From contig NW_025408670.1 of the NCBI RefSeq assembly GCF_020360975.1, positions 5,952,001-6,016,000 of the forward strand: a stretch of 64,000 nucleotides of DNA, written 5' to 3'. A program made the position numbers and the translations under genes. Shown here piece after piece: positions 35,330 to 47,381 of the stretch. Position 1 is the first letter of the stretch, and each line of letters begins with the position of its first letter. This DNA is from Hirsutella rhossiliensis (lineage: Eukaryota; Ascomycota; Sordariomycetes; Hypocreales; Ophiocordycipitaceae). The notes beneath the pieces are model-generated. The model did not search any database and was not told where the DNA came from. It worked only from the letters and a program-made list of their open reading frames with translations.

Positions 35330-37194
35330 AAGGGCGGATTGGTGCCGACGCAGTGCAGCGGAGCGGGTGACGGGGAAGCGTTCGGGAGGAAGAGGAAGGA
35401 GAAGAAGGAGGAGACAGGAGAGTCGGTGGAGACGAGCCGGGGCGTCTTTTTTAATTGCTGCTCGGGCCGGGGTCTGTTTCCTTTGCGATGCCGTGGACAC
35501 GTGGGGGGGATGGCGGGGAAAGACGGCTGGCGGCTTTGTGTGCGACGCGACGTCCAGGGTGCGTGTGGATGGTGCAAGAGAGGTTGCAGCTGACGAGAGA
35601 AAGAGAATTGATTGAGAGGCGGGTGTGAGAATGAAGGAGGAGGAAGAGGAGCGGGTGAGAGAGAGGGGGGGAGAAAAAGGTAGCGAAAGCGGAGACGTGG
35701 GGAGTCAGACCAACCATTGGGCTGGCGAGCAAAGCTCAGCATGACTGCGCTGCAGCAAGTACCTACTAAAGTATTGAGCCAGAGGTACGGAGTACAGAGT
35801 ACGCTGAGTCGACGTTTGGGGAACATGCGAGCGCGGGGGGGCGCCCCTGCAAGCTGACAGCAGGCGCCGCAGCGGTAGCGGGTGAGCGGCTAGGCGGCTT
35901 TGCTTTGCTACTAGGTAGTACTAGCTCGAGGTACCGTCGAGACGGCCGAGGGTCGCGGGTACCTGGACTCTGGCCTTGGAAGAGTTCTTTTGTTCTTTTT
36001 GTCACGACTCTTGCTGTTATTTGATTCCCTTCCTGCCTGGCTGCCTGGCTGCCTGGCTGCCTGGCTCGTATTCCCTAACTCATTAGTACTACTCCGTACT
36101 GTCAAAGCTCGTCGGCCGGGGCCTGCAGTGCAGCTCTGAGGCCCCACTCGACCGACTGATGGGAGTCGCTCGCATCGCCTGCCACGGCTCTTAGTAACCG
36201 CTACCACCCAACGACGCATCTTCTTTTTTGCCTTGCATTTTGCTGCTCTGGATCCTCACTCTGGATCCTCATACTCATGACTCTCGACAACCACGGGGAG
36301 CCATTGTCGAAAATCCACACCGATTTGTGCAGTTACTTGGGCCCCTGCGCATTTTGGTGCCGACTCTCATAAGCTACAGGACCAAAGCCGCGCGAATGCA
36401 TGCAGAGTGCCGGCCCCAACGGCCGCTTGTACTGCCCAGTCGGCGCCAAGTACCGGATACACGCATGTACCCTGAGCACCTGCAGCCGCAGCAGCAGTTC
36501 TTGACGGCGGTCAACAAGCTCGGCACAGCTGCAGCGCATTAAGGATGGCGGATCCAGGCGCTGAGCCGTCTTGCTTGCTTCCTCTCCCTTTTACCACGTA
36601 ACGGAGTATTATTCCTGCATCGTTTCGATTCATCGCTGTGGCGACGGGGGGGGGGAGTAACCCGGAGAGCCCAGCCAGACAGGGCGCGCTCCAAGTTGGC
36701 ACCGCGCACGCCCTATTCTCGACAGCCCAAACCTTGCTGACCGGCTGTTTCTTCTTGCACTGTCAACTCCATTAAGCTATATACTGTACATAAAATAATA
36801 CTCTGCTCTAGGTACAGTATGTACTACATTTTCCATTCTATTCTTTCCCCCTATACCCCCGTACTCCCCGGTTCCGGCCCGGCGCTGGGCCAACCCAAGA
36901 TGCCCAGCCCGCCTCCTTCTCCCCCCCTCCTCCCATCAACAAACCGGGCTTCAACCACCTCAGCCCAACCAACTGCAATCACAAGCAACCATCCAATGGA
37001 CAAAAAAAACCTCTCATCCATTCTAAGCCCCCCTAGGATAGGCCGGAGCGCTATGTACACATCCATGCCATACAACCCGACCATTTCGCAGCCCAAAGGC
37101 CCACCTCTCCCGCCGTAGCATTCTCGTAGCACCACCCCGTCTTGTCATCTATTTTTCTGGGTGGCTGATTTTACCATCACCATTGGCCGAGCCT
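35330..37194. other. CPS-A small subunit promoter and ETF-beta 3' flank
   Basis: 1.9 kb. The left part is the transcription start region of the CPS-A gene (minus strand). Two partial matches to the Gcn4/CPC1 core lie at about 35702-35708 (GAGTCA) and 35805-35810 (TGAGTC); both are weak because a 6-mer is common. An 8-bp tandem repeat lies at 36033-36064. No gene is supported in 35600-37190. Confidence 0.45.
36033..36064. repeat. 8-bp tandem repeat (CTGCCTGG)4
   Basis: Four perfect head-to-tail copies of CTGCCTGG in intergenic DNA. Confidence 0.9.
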
Positions 37195-38200
37195 CTATAG
37201 AGCACCCATCTCCTTGAGCTTGCTCACCAGCCCGTCCACGTCCTCGACCTTGCCACCGCCCTGTCGTGCCGGCGGCTCTGTCTCACCTCGTCAGCCGCTC
37301 ATCCGGGATAATACCTCTCTGTGGGGAATCTGACGCTTGATCGTGCAAAAGCGCGCAAAGGGGGAGAAATAGGACAAAAGGAGCAAAAAGAAAAAGACGT
37401 ACCCGTCACCTTGAGCACCTTGAGCCGCTTCTCGTTGGCGAGCCCAAAGTCCTCGAGCGTCATCTTTTCCAGCTTCTTCTTCTTGGCCTTCATAATGTTG
37501 GGCAGGCTCGCGTAGCGCGGCTCGTTGAGCCGCAGGTCCGTCGTCACAACCATGGGCAGCTTCGCCCGGATCGTCTCGACGCCCCCGTCCACCTCCTGCG
37601 TCACCACGACGCTGTCGCCCTCGCCAAACTCGACCTTGCTCGCCTGCGTCGCCTGCGGCCACCCCAGCAGCCCGGCCAGCATCTGGCCCGTCTGGCCCGC
37701 GTCGTCGTCGATGCTCTGCTTGCCCAGCACCACCAGGTTGCTCTTTTGCTGCTCCGCCGCCTTCTTGAGCAGCTTGGCCACCATCAGCGGCTCCAGCTCC
37801 TCACCCTCCTTGACCTCGACGTGGATCGCCCGGTCTGCTCCCATGGCCATGGCCGTCCGCAAGATGTCCTGCGCCTTGGCCGGTCCCGCCGAGATGGCGC
37901 AAATGTCCTCGACGCCCCCCGGCGCACGCTTCTTCTCGCGGATCCGCACAGACTCCTCGATCGAGAGCTCGTCAAACGGGTTCATCGAGTGCTTGACGCC
38001 CGCCGTCTCGACTCCCGTCTGCGCCTTGTTGACCCGCGGCTTGACCTGTGCGTGGAAGACTGCGTTAATTCTGGCTTCTTCTTCTTCTTCTTCTCCTCCT
38101 CCTCCTCCTTCCCCCTCGGCGCGCCGTTTAGCTCGGATTCAAAACGTACGGCATAGTCAATAACCCGCTTGACGGGCACGAGGATCCGGAGTGCAGACAT
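37195..38200 (-). CDS. Electron transfer flavoprotein beta subunit
   Basis: Small subunit of the mitochondrial ETF heterodimer, which carries electrons from acyl-CoA and other dehydrogenases to ETF-ubiquinone oxidoreductase. Exons 38150-38200, 37403-38045 and 37195-37277 give 258 residues, the normal length; introns are 104 and 125 bp. The start MSALRILVPVKRVIDYAV joins in frame to KPRVNK. Family marks include MNPFDELSIEESVR, the AMP-site segment NLVVLGKQSIDDDAGQTGQ, and the recognition-loop region MVVTTDLRLNEPRYASLPNIMKAKKK (two separate conserved blocks). The C-terminal exon ends KLKEMGAL. No cleavable presequence is evident, as in other ETF-beta proteins. Confidence 0.95.
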
Positions 38201-38659
38201 GGCGGCGGCGGTTGCGGATCAATGGCTCGTTTTCGCGTGGTGGCTGAGAGAGGCAGCGTCCGGCTCACGACAGTGACGGATCCGACTTGTCCCGGCTAAG
38301 GACGGCTCCAACCTCGGACCTCTCCACATCACGTGACGGCAAGCCCCTCGGCAGCCGCTCCAAGCACAGTCTTGGCAGTGCGGTGGCTTTGCCCTCGTCG
38401 CCAAAGTAGTCATGCATAGAGACGTCGTAGGGTGACAGGCAACACCGCGAAACCGGCTTCGTAAGAGCCCTCGACTCGTACCAAGTCGGCTCACGGGACA
38501 AAAACAGACCTAGAAAAAGCTCACACTCCCATGCCAAACGACAATCCATCCCATCCCATCCCATGCCTACACGCGCCTCGACGCCATCTAACCCAGAAAG
38601 CCACCTGCCGCCACCAGCAAAGCCAGTCCCCGCAACCGCACACGCATCCATGCATCTGC
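38201..38659. other. ETF-beta promoter and ArfGAP 3' flank
   Basis: 459 bp between two minus-strand genes; CATCCCATCC-type short repeats occur at 38545-38565. No gene is seen. Confidence 0.5.
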
Positions 38660-39962
38660 TCACCAGTCGTCCCACTCGTCCGACGCCTTGGGCTTTTGCG
38701 CCGCGCCGCCCTTCTTGCCCATGCCCATGGCGCTCGTCCCGATGGAGCTGTTCTTGGCGTGCTGCCGCTGCTGCTGCTGGTCCGCCAGGCTCGAGAAGTC
38801 GTCCCAAAAGTCCTTGCGGCTCTCGTCCAGCAGCGCGTCCCTGCTGCCGTGCTGGTGGTGGTGGTCGGGGCCCTCGACGAACCGGTTCAGGCCCTGTTGC
38901 GCGTTCCGGCCCGCCAACTGCGCCTGCCTGGCCAGTTGACCGGCCGTGAGTTGCGCCTGCTTGGCAAATTCGCCCTCGGCAATCTGTTCCGTAGTCCTCG
39001 CTCAGCGATTGTGCGGTCCCGAGGGGGGAGGGAGAGGGGGCTTGAGGGGAAAGGGGAGTAGACGTACGCTTTTGGCAGTGGGCTGAATATATCCATCGTT
39101 CACATTCTTGGCCGTCTTGGATACCGTCGACGTGAACCAGCCAAAGCCCTTGGTCAGGGCCGCCATGGGATCCCGCTGCACTTCCTCGAAGTTGGGCAAG
39201 CCCCCCTGCCCCCCCGCCGCCGCCGCCGCCGCCGGGCCCGGCGTGTTGCCAAAGCCGCCGTACTTGCCTCCCTGGCTCGGCGGCAGGTCGTCGGGCCGCG
39301 ACGCATTGTCCGCGCCCAGCCTGGCAAAGTACCTATCGTCCACCTTGACCTTGCCGGCGCCGGGGGGGCTCTGACCCCGACCTGCCATCGAGCCGAGCGG
39401 CGTGCCCGTCCGCGGCGTAGCCCGTTGCCCCGGCGGTGGCGTCGCGGACGACGACGGGGGCGGAGACGATGCCGGCTTCTTGGCCCCTGGGACGTATTCG
39501 CGGCCCTCGACCTGGCAGGACAGCCTCTCCTTCCACTCCTCGCCCACCTCGCCGCTGTATCGCTCGGCGATGGTTGCGTCGTCCCAGCTGAGGCCCCTCA
39601 TCTGTGTGTCGTCGTGGTCCTCGAAAAACTTTCTCCAGCCCGCGTTGCCGCCCAGGCGCATGCGCTCAATCTCGCTCGCCTTGAAGGCATCCATCGAGAT
39701 GCTCCGGACAAAGGAGATGTGGACACCGAGCCCGCGGTGCACGCCGGCGCAGGAAAGGCAGATGAAGATGCCAAACTTGGGCGACGCCCACTGCGGCGAG
39801 GGCGCATTGCAGTCGCAGCACACGTTGTTCTTGGACTCTTTTTGCAGGGCGGCCAGCTGTTGGTGGCTCGGGGGTCAGCGACTCGGCGATGCCCCCATCC
39901 GTGGCCAGACTCACCTTGGACCGCGTCTCCGGGTCCACCTCCCACATGGCCTTGGAAGCCAT
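38660..39962 (-). CDS. ADP-ribosylation factor GTPase-activating protein (Gcs1/ArfGAP1-like)
   Basis: It stimulates GTP hydrolysis on Arf1 in COPI vesicle cycling at the Golgi. Exons 39915-39962, 39068-39856 and 38660-38983 give 386 residues; introns are 58 and 84 bp. The zinc finger is C-x2-C-x16-C-x2-C (Cys29, 32, 49, 52) followed by AGVHRGLG, with the arginine finger at Arg57. A Pro/Ser linker follows, then an amphipathic, Ser/Thr-rich stretch [19 protein letters not shown], similar in character to the curvature-sensing ALPS motif of ArfGAP1/Gcs1. The C-terminus has RKDFWDDF and ends DEWDDW, aromatic-acidic motifs that bind coatomer in ArfGAP1. Glo3-type C-terminal repeats are absent. Confidence 0.93.
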
Positions 39963-40980
39963 TGCGCGTCGTCTTCGTCCGTCCGAGCCGGGAGAGCAAG
40001 AGAGGGAGAGATTGGACTCGTGCGAGTGACGGTGGTTGCGGGATGTGCGATCTGACGCCTGCCCCTCGAGGGAATGCAATGCCCTGTCCTGGCCAAGGGA
40101 GAGAGACCCCTGCGGCGGGGCGCCGACGGCGGGCACCCTCCCTCCTAAACCTTCAAGGGTACCCACCTCTGTCGGTACCACCTACTTGGTGGCTGCGGGC
40201 GCTTTCAGTGCCTCCATGGCCATCAAATGTGCCACCACCAAGATCCCCCATATACATAAGATCGTGATTCAAACATCTACGTGCTCGTGCTACCTTGCCT
40301 GGCATGATGATGCTACCTACCTACGTCATGGCCTACCCTCACGGCTGTTATGTATGCGCTTTAGGCTTCTCGGGTCATCTTGGTCTCCCGTGCCAGAGCC
40401 ACCGGGCAAACAACATTCAGACCCAAGGCTTGATTACGATTACCTGGGGCTGCCTCTCCGTCGCCAGAATCGCCAGAATCGCCAGAATCGGCTGACAACA
40501 CTGTCGCCAACCCGTTGGCTTCCTCGACTGCCCAGCGCCTCACTCACCGTCCGTCGATGGCCAATCATTCAAGGAAAGAACGCCTCCATTTTTTGTTAAA
40601 AAGTATTGCACCAAGCTGTCCCTTTTCCCAGCCATTTTCCCGCTTAAGCTATTCTACAACCCAGCAGAATCGTGATGGAAGAGGAAGAATAAGTACAGAT
40701 ACATTGAAAAAAGGGGACGACTTTTGCTGTCCTCCGGAAGGGTTGGAGAAACATTGCCGGGAAAAATCACAGCCGCGCAGTCGGACAGAGCCTCCCCGAG
40801 AGCCCAGGCAGCTGATGCGTGGTCCCCCGAGCCGGTCCTCCAGTCCCCGACACCACGGCCGTTCAGATCGTAGCGAGCATCTACCGTAAGAGATATCATT
40901 GAAAATCGCGAGCCATATTGTAAGTATGCTCATCCAGCAGGGACGCATCCCCAATCGTCAATGGCGCCACTGCCTGCCAT
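39963..40980. other. ArfGAP promoter and RRM-protein 3' flank
   Basis: About 1 kb without a supported gene. It contains a 9-bp tandem repeat at 40462-40488 and otherwise unremarkable sequence. Confidence 0.5.
40462..40488. repeat. 9-bp tandem repeat (CGCCAGAAT)3
   Basis: Three perfect head-to-tail copies in intergenic DNA. Confidence 0.9.
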
Positions 40981-42614
40981 TTAGGCGGTGGTTGCGGCAG
41001 GGGCCTCGGCAGCAGCCTCGGCGTTGTTGGTGCCCTCCTCGCCATGAGCAGCGTCGACCTCTTCGTCAGTCTTGTCAGGGCTGTCAATGGCCACCTTGAC
41101 GGCAATCTCACGGCCCTCAATCTCCTTGCCATTCATCTCAGCCACAGCCTTGAGCTGCTGCTCCTCCGAGGCCAGCGTGACGAAGCCGAAGCCACGGCCC
41201 TTGCGGGCCTCGCCACGGGCCTGGAGCTTCTTGATCATGAATCGGGGGATGGGTCGAAGGGCGATCTTGGCCGAGGAAGGCTCGTATGCCTCAAAAAGCT
41301 CAATGAGCTGGTGCCACTGTTAGCCTCGTGTCCCAAGCCGCCAAAGCCCCGTCGACTCTCGCCTGATGATGCTCACCTTATCCTCGGTCAGGTCGTACGG
41401 GAGATTGGCCACCATAACCTTGGTCTTGGAAGGAATGCCGTCCGCAGGGGGGCCGCGCTCACGGCGCTCACGCTGGGGGCGAGGCTGGAATTTGGAGTTC
41501 TTGGCGTTGCCGTCAGCCTTGTCCTTGTTCGTGATGTCCTGCAATGGCTGCACCTCAGTGGTGCCCTCGGCTGCGTCCGGGGCGGCCGCGGCGTCAGTGG
41601 CGGCCGTCTCGTTGGTCTCGCCCTCCTTCTTGTCTTCACCGGTTTCCTAGAGTCCCATTTAGTCATTTTGAAGCAGTCTTCCGGGCATGCATGGGCAAAC
41701 ATACGCCAAAGCGACCGCCGCGAGCAGCGCGTCCACCACGGCCGCGACCTCGGCCACGACCACGGCCAGAGGCGCGGCGGCGGGAACCCTCTGGGCCGTA
41801 ACCATCCCCGTTGGCGCCCTCGGCCTTGTCGCCGGCAGCCTCTGGCTTGCGGGCCAGCTGGACGGAGACCTTGCGCTCTAGGATCTCCTTGCCCGAGAGC
41901 TCTGAGATGGCACGGTCGGCCTCGGTAGGGGTGGAAAGATCCACGAAGGCATAGCCAACGGGACGGTCGGTGCGAGGGTTCTTTGGGATCGAAACAGACT
42001 CACTGTGGTAAGGCATGGTCAGCGTAGAGTTCAGCAACGGAGGGCACGAGGCTAGGCTGCAGGTGGGAAGCCGATGGGCTCGCCGGCGAGCTGGACCGGG
42101 GATTCTTCGAGCGGGGCATGGTATGGAGAGGAGCGGGAAAACAGAAGGAAAATACAGCGAGTGCTTTGATGCTTATCGGTGGCGATCGTGGTGGTGTAGT
42201 GACAGCAAGGATGTCGCCCGCGGGCAGAGAGGCGGTCAGAGGAACGCGGCGGGGGAAAATAGCATATCGCAGCACAGCCAGCGACTTGCTGAAGGGAGTG
42301 GCGGGCGTGACAAGCCCGGGGAAAGAAGGCTCGTTGGCAGGAGACGAGGCAGGTTGAGGGCTACAAGAATAGAGGAGCAGAGCGTGCACCTACACAAGAT
42401 AGCTCTTGAAGAAGTCCTTCAACTCCCCCTCAGTTGTCGCATAGGCCAGGTTGCCAATGTACAGGCGGCGGCCCTCAGCAGCGCTGGCCGAGGCAGCCTC
42501 GTTGGCGGCGGCCTTGTCGTCGGCGGGCTGAGTGATTGAGGTGTTGCTCAGAGCGGTTGTAATGTCGTTGACGGCGGCGTCGTTGACCTTCTCCACGTTG
42601 GTAGTAGCAGACAT
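40981..42614 (-). CDS. Two-RRM RNA-binding protein with RG-rich linker
   Basis: Exons 42394-42614, 41705-42002, 41377-41646 and 40981-41307 give 371 residues; introns are 391, 58 and 69 bp. RRM1 spans the first intron: RRLYIGNLAYATTEGELKDF (RNP2) then VGYAFVDLSTPTEA (RNP1). An RG-rich stretch (RGRGRGRGRGG) and an Ala/Glu linker follow. RRM2 has KVMVANLPYDL (RNP2) and GRGFGFVTLASEEQ (RNP1). The tail is acidic and Ala-rich. It is probably an abundant cytoplasmic or nuclear mRNA-binding protein; no specific orthologue is claimed. The first intron is by far the longest in the window, and its donor region CTT-GTG-TAG-G places a stop codon directly across the splice site. Confidence 0.9.
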
Positions 42615-43834
42615 GGTGATGGATGGAGGTGGTGTTGACTGGGAGTATGACGGTCGCAAGCACACGGTCGAGGGAGAAACTCGGGGGGTTGAACTCTGGT
42701 GCAATGAGGGGGGAGATGGGTCAGGGTAGCTTGGTGCCCTAGATCAAAGTTGAGGTTGACAGACGGCGATGCGTTGCGCGGAGACACTCGAGTTTTGACT
42801 TGGTGATATGTGAGAGGGGAGGAGAAGAGAAAGGGGGGGGACGAGGCGGTGCCTGAGCTCGAGTCGCGAACAACTGAAATAATTTTTCTGGGCCTCGTCG
42901 CGCAGGTAGGCCGGGCCGCTGCTGCCAGCTGCTACTGGAAGACGGGTTGTTACTGCTGCTGCAGCAGCTGCTAGTCGAGAGCGAGAGGTACCTTTGTCCA
43001 GGGCTATACCGCCGCTCCGCCAGCAAACAATGCGGGCTGGCGAGTACCGCCGCTTTGCTGGAGGTACACCGCCCGCCAAAGAGACATGTCTACCTATCGA
43101 GGTATGTACCTCGTCAGCGCCTCTGGTGGGGCGGTCGGTACAGCGGCAGCAGCAACAAGGCGCCTGCACTGCACCAGCACCTGCAGAGGGGCGGTACAGC
43201 ACGGGCGCATTGTTGTGTGTACATCAGTACGTACGGCAGGCACTCGGCGACAGCACGCCTCAGGTACAGTACTTGCAAGGGCAGATTAGGTACCTAGCGC
43301 CAGACGCCTCGAGGCAGGCGGGCAGGTACGACGCGGAGCTGCTGCTGCTGAGTCACGGCGGGAAGACGAGGATGCAAGGCTCCTGCTTGGTCGCCTCGTA
43401 TTGTACCTTGCATGCTCGTCCTACTCGGGGCACACAGTGGGCAGAGGAATGGCTGTTGAGGCAAGAAAGAGCCGCAGTCAACTGCAAGTAGCATCAGAGC
43501 CTCAAGCAGAAGGAGAGCCCAAGCACGCAGCCAACAGCGAGAGCAGGAACCAGCACGCGCTCTCTCTACGCTCTCCCTACGCTCTCTCTCCAAAGGTGCG
43601 GCCATGTCCCGGAACACAACGAGGCGGCTGGGGATGGTCCCAAAGGCGGCCCCGTCATTCTTGAGACGGCGCTGCAGAAGAGTCCCAGCTCCGTAAACAC
43701 ATGCCCGCAATACCCATGCATTTTGCTGTCTCTCGCTATCCCTGCCTTGGATTTGTATGGTTCAAGTATCCGTATTACCCGACACCTTCCTTTGCACCGT
43801 ATCCGTACAGCACTATAGCCTGCCTTGCTGCAGC
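42615..43834. other. RRM-gene promoter and degenerate sequence
   Basis: 1.2 kb upstream of the RRM gene, up to the retroelement fragment. It contains CTG/CAG-rich words at 42950-42975 and many GTACC words (for example 43055-43130 and 43285-43292). ORFs are short and without domains. Confidence 0.5.
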
Positions 43835-44780
43835 GCGGATTTGTCGAAGAGCAGACTGCGCCTCTGCAGAGTGCATCGAAAAATGAGACGGCGAAGAAAT
43901 TTCGCGATTGGCTCCAGGCACTATCGCCCCGAACTCTGGTCGTCTATTCCGACGGGTCCCGTTCTACCGAAGGCCACGCCGGATATGGCTATGTTGTTCA
44001 TCGGGACGGATCCACCGTCTTGCGCGACAAGGGCCGTCTCAGGCCCGCCGAGATTTTCGACGCTGAGGCGAAAGGTGCGTTGGAGGGGTTGAAGGCTGCG
44101 GTGAGCCTTCCAGAAACTGACCGCATCTTTGTCTGCCTCGACAACCTCGCGACCGCAACATGCTTACGGGGCACGCCGAGCGACTCCTCGCAAGAGGTCT
44201 TCCTTGAGTTTCAATCTTTGGCGCGAAAATACGGAGCTGTGGAGGTCCATTGGATCCCCGGCCATGCTGACATCCCAGGCAACGAGGAGGCTGATGCTCT
44301 GGCAAAGGCGGGAGCATCACTGCCAGAACCCGCTGATAACGTCCCGACGCTAGCGCACCTGCGAAAGATTGCCCGACAGCAGCCGGAAGAGGCTTTCAAG
44401 GCCTGGTGGGAAGCCTCTGCGCCGGAGCGATACAGAGACCTGAGGCTTAAAGCCACAACCAGCTGCCCGTCAGAATTGGCGCTCTCTCGGCCCCTGCTTC
44501 GTAACTTGCAGCAAGAACCCACCATGGGGATTTTGCTGACTACCACGAAAGGTTTGGTCACGACAATGCGCGACTGACGTGCTCGTGCGGAAGACGAAAA
44601 GAGCCAGCACACATCTTTTACTGCAGAAAGGTTGCGCCACGGCATCGTATGCGGCTTGCACCTTGGCCGGCTGCAGCCATCAACCGCGCAATCGGCAAGG
44701 ACTTTGACAAATTCGTCAGGCTGGCGAAAGCGAGCTCCTTCTTCGGAGGATCTGCCCACGCCACTAGACGGTCATCATTC
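43835..44780 (+). mobile_element. 5'-truncated, frameshifted LINE-type retroelement fragment (RNase H and C-terminal zinc knuckle)
   Basis: The frame open from about 43835 to 44577 encodes an RNase H domain: YSDGSRSTEGHAGYG (first Asp), IFDAEAKGALEG (Glu), FVCLDNLAT (Asp) and GNEEADALAKAG (last Asp), so the four acidic active-site positions are present. HWIPGHADIPGN is typical of RNase H domains at the end of fungal non-LTR (Tad/I-clade-like) reverse transcriptases. Around 44500-44506 the homology moves to another frame, which continues to about 44770 through a cysteine-rich segment (TCSCGRRK, then HIFYC). The reverse transcriptase is missing and no in-frame ATG precedes the domain. This reads as a dead 3' fragment; base composition is not AT-rich, so strong RIP is not evident. 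Confidence 0.75.
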
Positions 44781-45415
44781 TCCTCTCTCCCTACCTTTTC
44801 CTCTCAATCCTTTCTGTTACCTGCTCCGATCTCGGGCGGCGTCAAGGTCTCGCGACCATGCGATCGCCGAGGTCATCAAGGGCTGCAAGGCCCCAGAAGC
44901 AAATTGGCTGATCTGACCACGGGACAGCTTTCTCTTCATGCCTGGACGTCCCGCTGACGGGCAACAGGTTTGTCATGAGCGCCGTTGAGCCGATGAAATG
45001 CTGGATAGTGGGTGAAGTGTACGATATGTAGCATGTAGACACCTGCTAGCTCAGCACGTCCTGTGCTCCCCTGCGGAGACCTGAGCGACCAAAAGTTGCT
45101 GGACGGAAAATACACTAAACTAAACTAAACTAAACGTACAGCACTATAAGGTACCTAGGTACCTCCCTAGCTAGAGTGCCAGGCGCGGGCAGAAAAACAT
45201 GGCAGCGCTACAAAGTACTTGATACAAAGTACAATCGGCCCGGCCCTGATTGATAAGATCTCGGCCGCTACGTCCATCCGGCCCCGGCATCGGACTTGGA
45301 AAAGTCGACGACGTTTCCTCTTTTCCCACCACGCTTCCCCCTGCTCCTCCATTAACTTCTCCAGACACCTCGGCACCCCCAGCATCTCGCTCGACGCCTA
45401 CCGCTGTCTGTCGAA
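44781..45415. other. Retroelement 3' flank and Tah18 promoter
   Basis: 635 bp. Visible are a CTAAA tandem repeat (45115-45135) and a 14-bp perfect palindrome GGTACCTAGGTACC (45150-45163), then the Tah18 promoter/5' UTR. No gene is seen. Confidence 0.5.
45115..45135. repeat. CTAAA tandem repeat
   Basis: Four head-to-tail copies of CTAAA plus a final C; short and intergenic. Confidence 0.85.
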
Positions 45416-47381
45416 ATGGCCGTCTCGGACCGGACCGTCCTGGTCCTCTACGGCTCCGAGACGGGCAACGCACAGGACATGGCCGAGGAGCTGGGCAGCC
45501 TGTTCCGGCGCCTGCGCTTCCGGGCCGTCGTTCACGAGCTCGACGCCGCCGACCTCACGGCGCTGCTCGACCACCGCCTCGTCGTCTTCGTCGTCTCCAC
45601 CACCGGCCAGGGGGATATGCCGCACAACTCGCTCATCTTCTGGCGCAAGCTGCTGCGCAAGAAGCTGCCGCCCGGATGCCTCGCCTCCCTGCGCTACACG
45701 TGCCTCGGTCTTGGGGACAGTACCTATCTCAAGTACGTCCGTCGTCTAATCCGGCTTTCATCGCCCCGCCTGACCTCTTCTTCGTCTTCTTCAAGGTTCA
45801 ACTGGGCGGCGCGCAAGCTGATCCGCCGCCTAGAGCAGCTCGGCGCCACCACCTTCATGGACCCCTGTGAGGCGGATGAGCAGTTTCCCGACGGGTACGA
45901 CGCTCCTCCCCAGGCGCCTCAATTTATGCGTGCTGATGCGCCGTCTTGTCTCTCCCAGCATTGATGGCACGTTTGTTCGCTGGGCGGATGAGCTGAAGAG
46001 CCATCTCCTCGAGCACCACCCTCACCCTGGCGGTCTACAGCCCATCCCAGACCAAGTCAACCTGCCGCCCCGCTGGTCACTCGAGCCCGCCCTGCTCAGA
46101 GCCCAGACCGACGCTTCCCAAGACGTCGGTCCGGCCGCCCTCGTCGGCCACCAATCCGACTCGCCACCTCCGGACCTCCTCCCCATCCCGGACGCATGGA
46201 CTGCCACCATTGTCGAAAACAAGCGGATGACGCCCGACACGCACTGGCAAGACGTCCGCCTCGTGTCGCTCGACGTGAGCCCGCGCGGCCCCGTACCCGG
46301 CGACATCCTGAGCTGCAACCCGGGCGACTGCCTGACCGTGTACCCCAAGAACTTCCCCGACGACGCCCAGCGCCTCATCGCCCTCATGGGCTGGGAAGCT
46401 GTCGCCGACCAGCCCCTCGACCTCTCCTTGTGCGATGCCTTGCCGCCCGCCCTCTACGCGGCCCCCCGGCCATGCACACTGCGCGGCCTGCTGCTCCACA
46501 ACGTCGATTTCACCGCCGTGCCCCGCCGCTCGTTCCTCCGGAGCATCTCCTACTTCGCCTCGGACTGCGACCAGCGCGAGCGCCTCGTCGAGTTCACCAC
46601 GGCCGAGTTCCTCGACGAGTACTTTGACTACGCGACCCGCTCCCGCCGCACCATCATCGAGGTCCTCGACGAGTTCTCCTCGGTCCGCGTGCCCCCCGGG
46701 CGCCTGCTCGACGTCTTCCCCCTGATCCGCGGCCGCGACTTCAGCATCGCAAACGGCGGCGCCACCCTCCGCCACCCCACGGACCCGCGCGCCGCCCGCG
46801 TCGAGCTCCTCGTCGCCCTCGTCAAGTACCGCACCATCCTGCGCAAGCCCCGCCAAGGCCTCTGCTCCCGCTACCTCGCCGACCTGGCCCCCGGCGCCAC
46901 CCTCCACCTCTCCCACAAGCCCGTCCTCTCCCCCGTCCACGGCCCGGCCAACGCCCGCCGGCCCCTCGTGGCCATGGCCACCGGCACCGGCATCGCCCCG
47001 GTCCGCAGCCTCATCCACGAGCGCCTCACCCACCCGGCCCCGGCCCCCGTCCTTGTCTTCTTTGGCAACCGCAACCGCGCCGCCGACTTCTTCTTCGCTG
47101 CCGAGTGGCAGCACGCTCTCGACCACCGGGACATCTCCCTCTTCGCCGCCTTCTCGCGCGACCAGCGCGAAAAGGTCTACGTCCAGGACCTGGTCCGCCG
47201 CGAGGCTCCGGTCCTTGCCCGCCTGATTCCCCAGCAGCCCATCTTTGCCGTCTGCGGCGGCTCCTCCAAGATGGCCGACGCATGCAAGAGTGCCGTCTTT
47301 GAACCCTTTATCCAAGCGGGCGACGAGCAAGAGCAAAAGAAGATTCTCGACGCCGCAACTTGGTGGCAGGAGATTTGGTAG
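45416..47381 (+). CDS. tah18: NADPH-dependent diflavin oxidoreductase 1 (Tah18)
   Basis: It passes electrons from NADPH through FAD and FMN to the Fe-S protein Dre2/anamorsin, feeding cytosolic iron-sulfur assembly. Exons 45416-45732, 45796-45894 and 45959-47381 give 612 residues; introns are 63 and 64 bp. The flavodoxin domain starts VLVLYGSETGNAQDMAEE and has VSTTGQGDMPHN and CLGLGDSTYLKFN, the last restored by splicing. The FAD/connecting region includes PGRLLDVFPLIRGRDFSIA. The NADPH domain has MATGTGIAPVRS, FFGNRN, and CGGSSKMAD. The protein ends in an aromatic residue (QEIW), as ferredoxin-reductase-type diflavin enzymes do. Confidence 0.95.

Noticed and set aside
35700..35812. Gcn4/CPC1 sites upstream of the CPS-A gene
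   Set aside because: Only six-base partial matches (GAGTCA, TGAGTC), expected often by chance; mentioned in the spacer entry but not called as sites.
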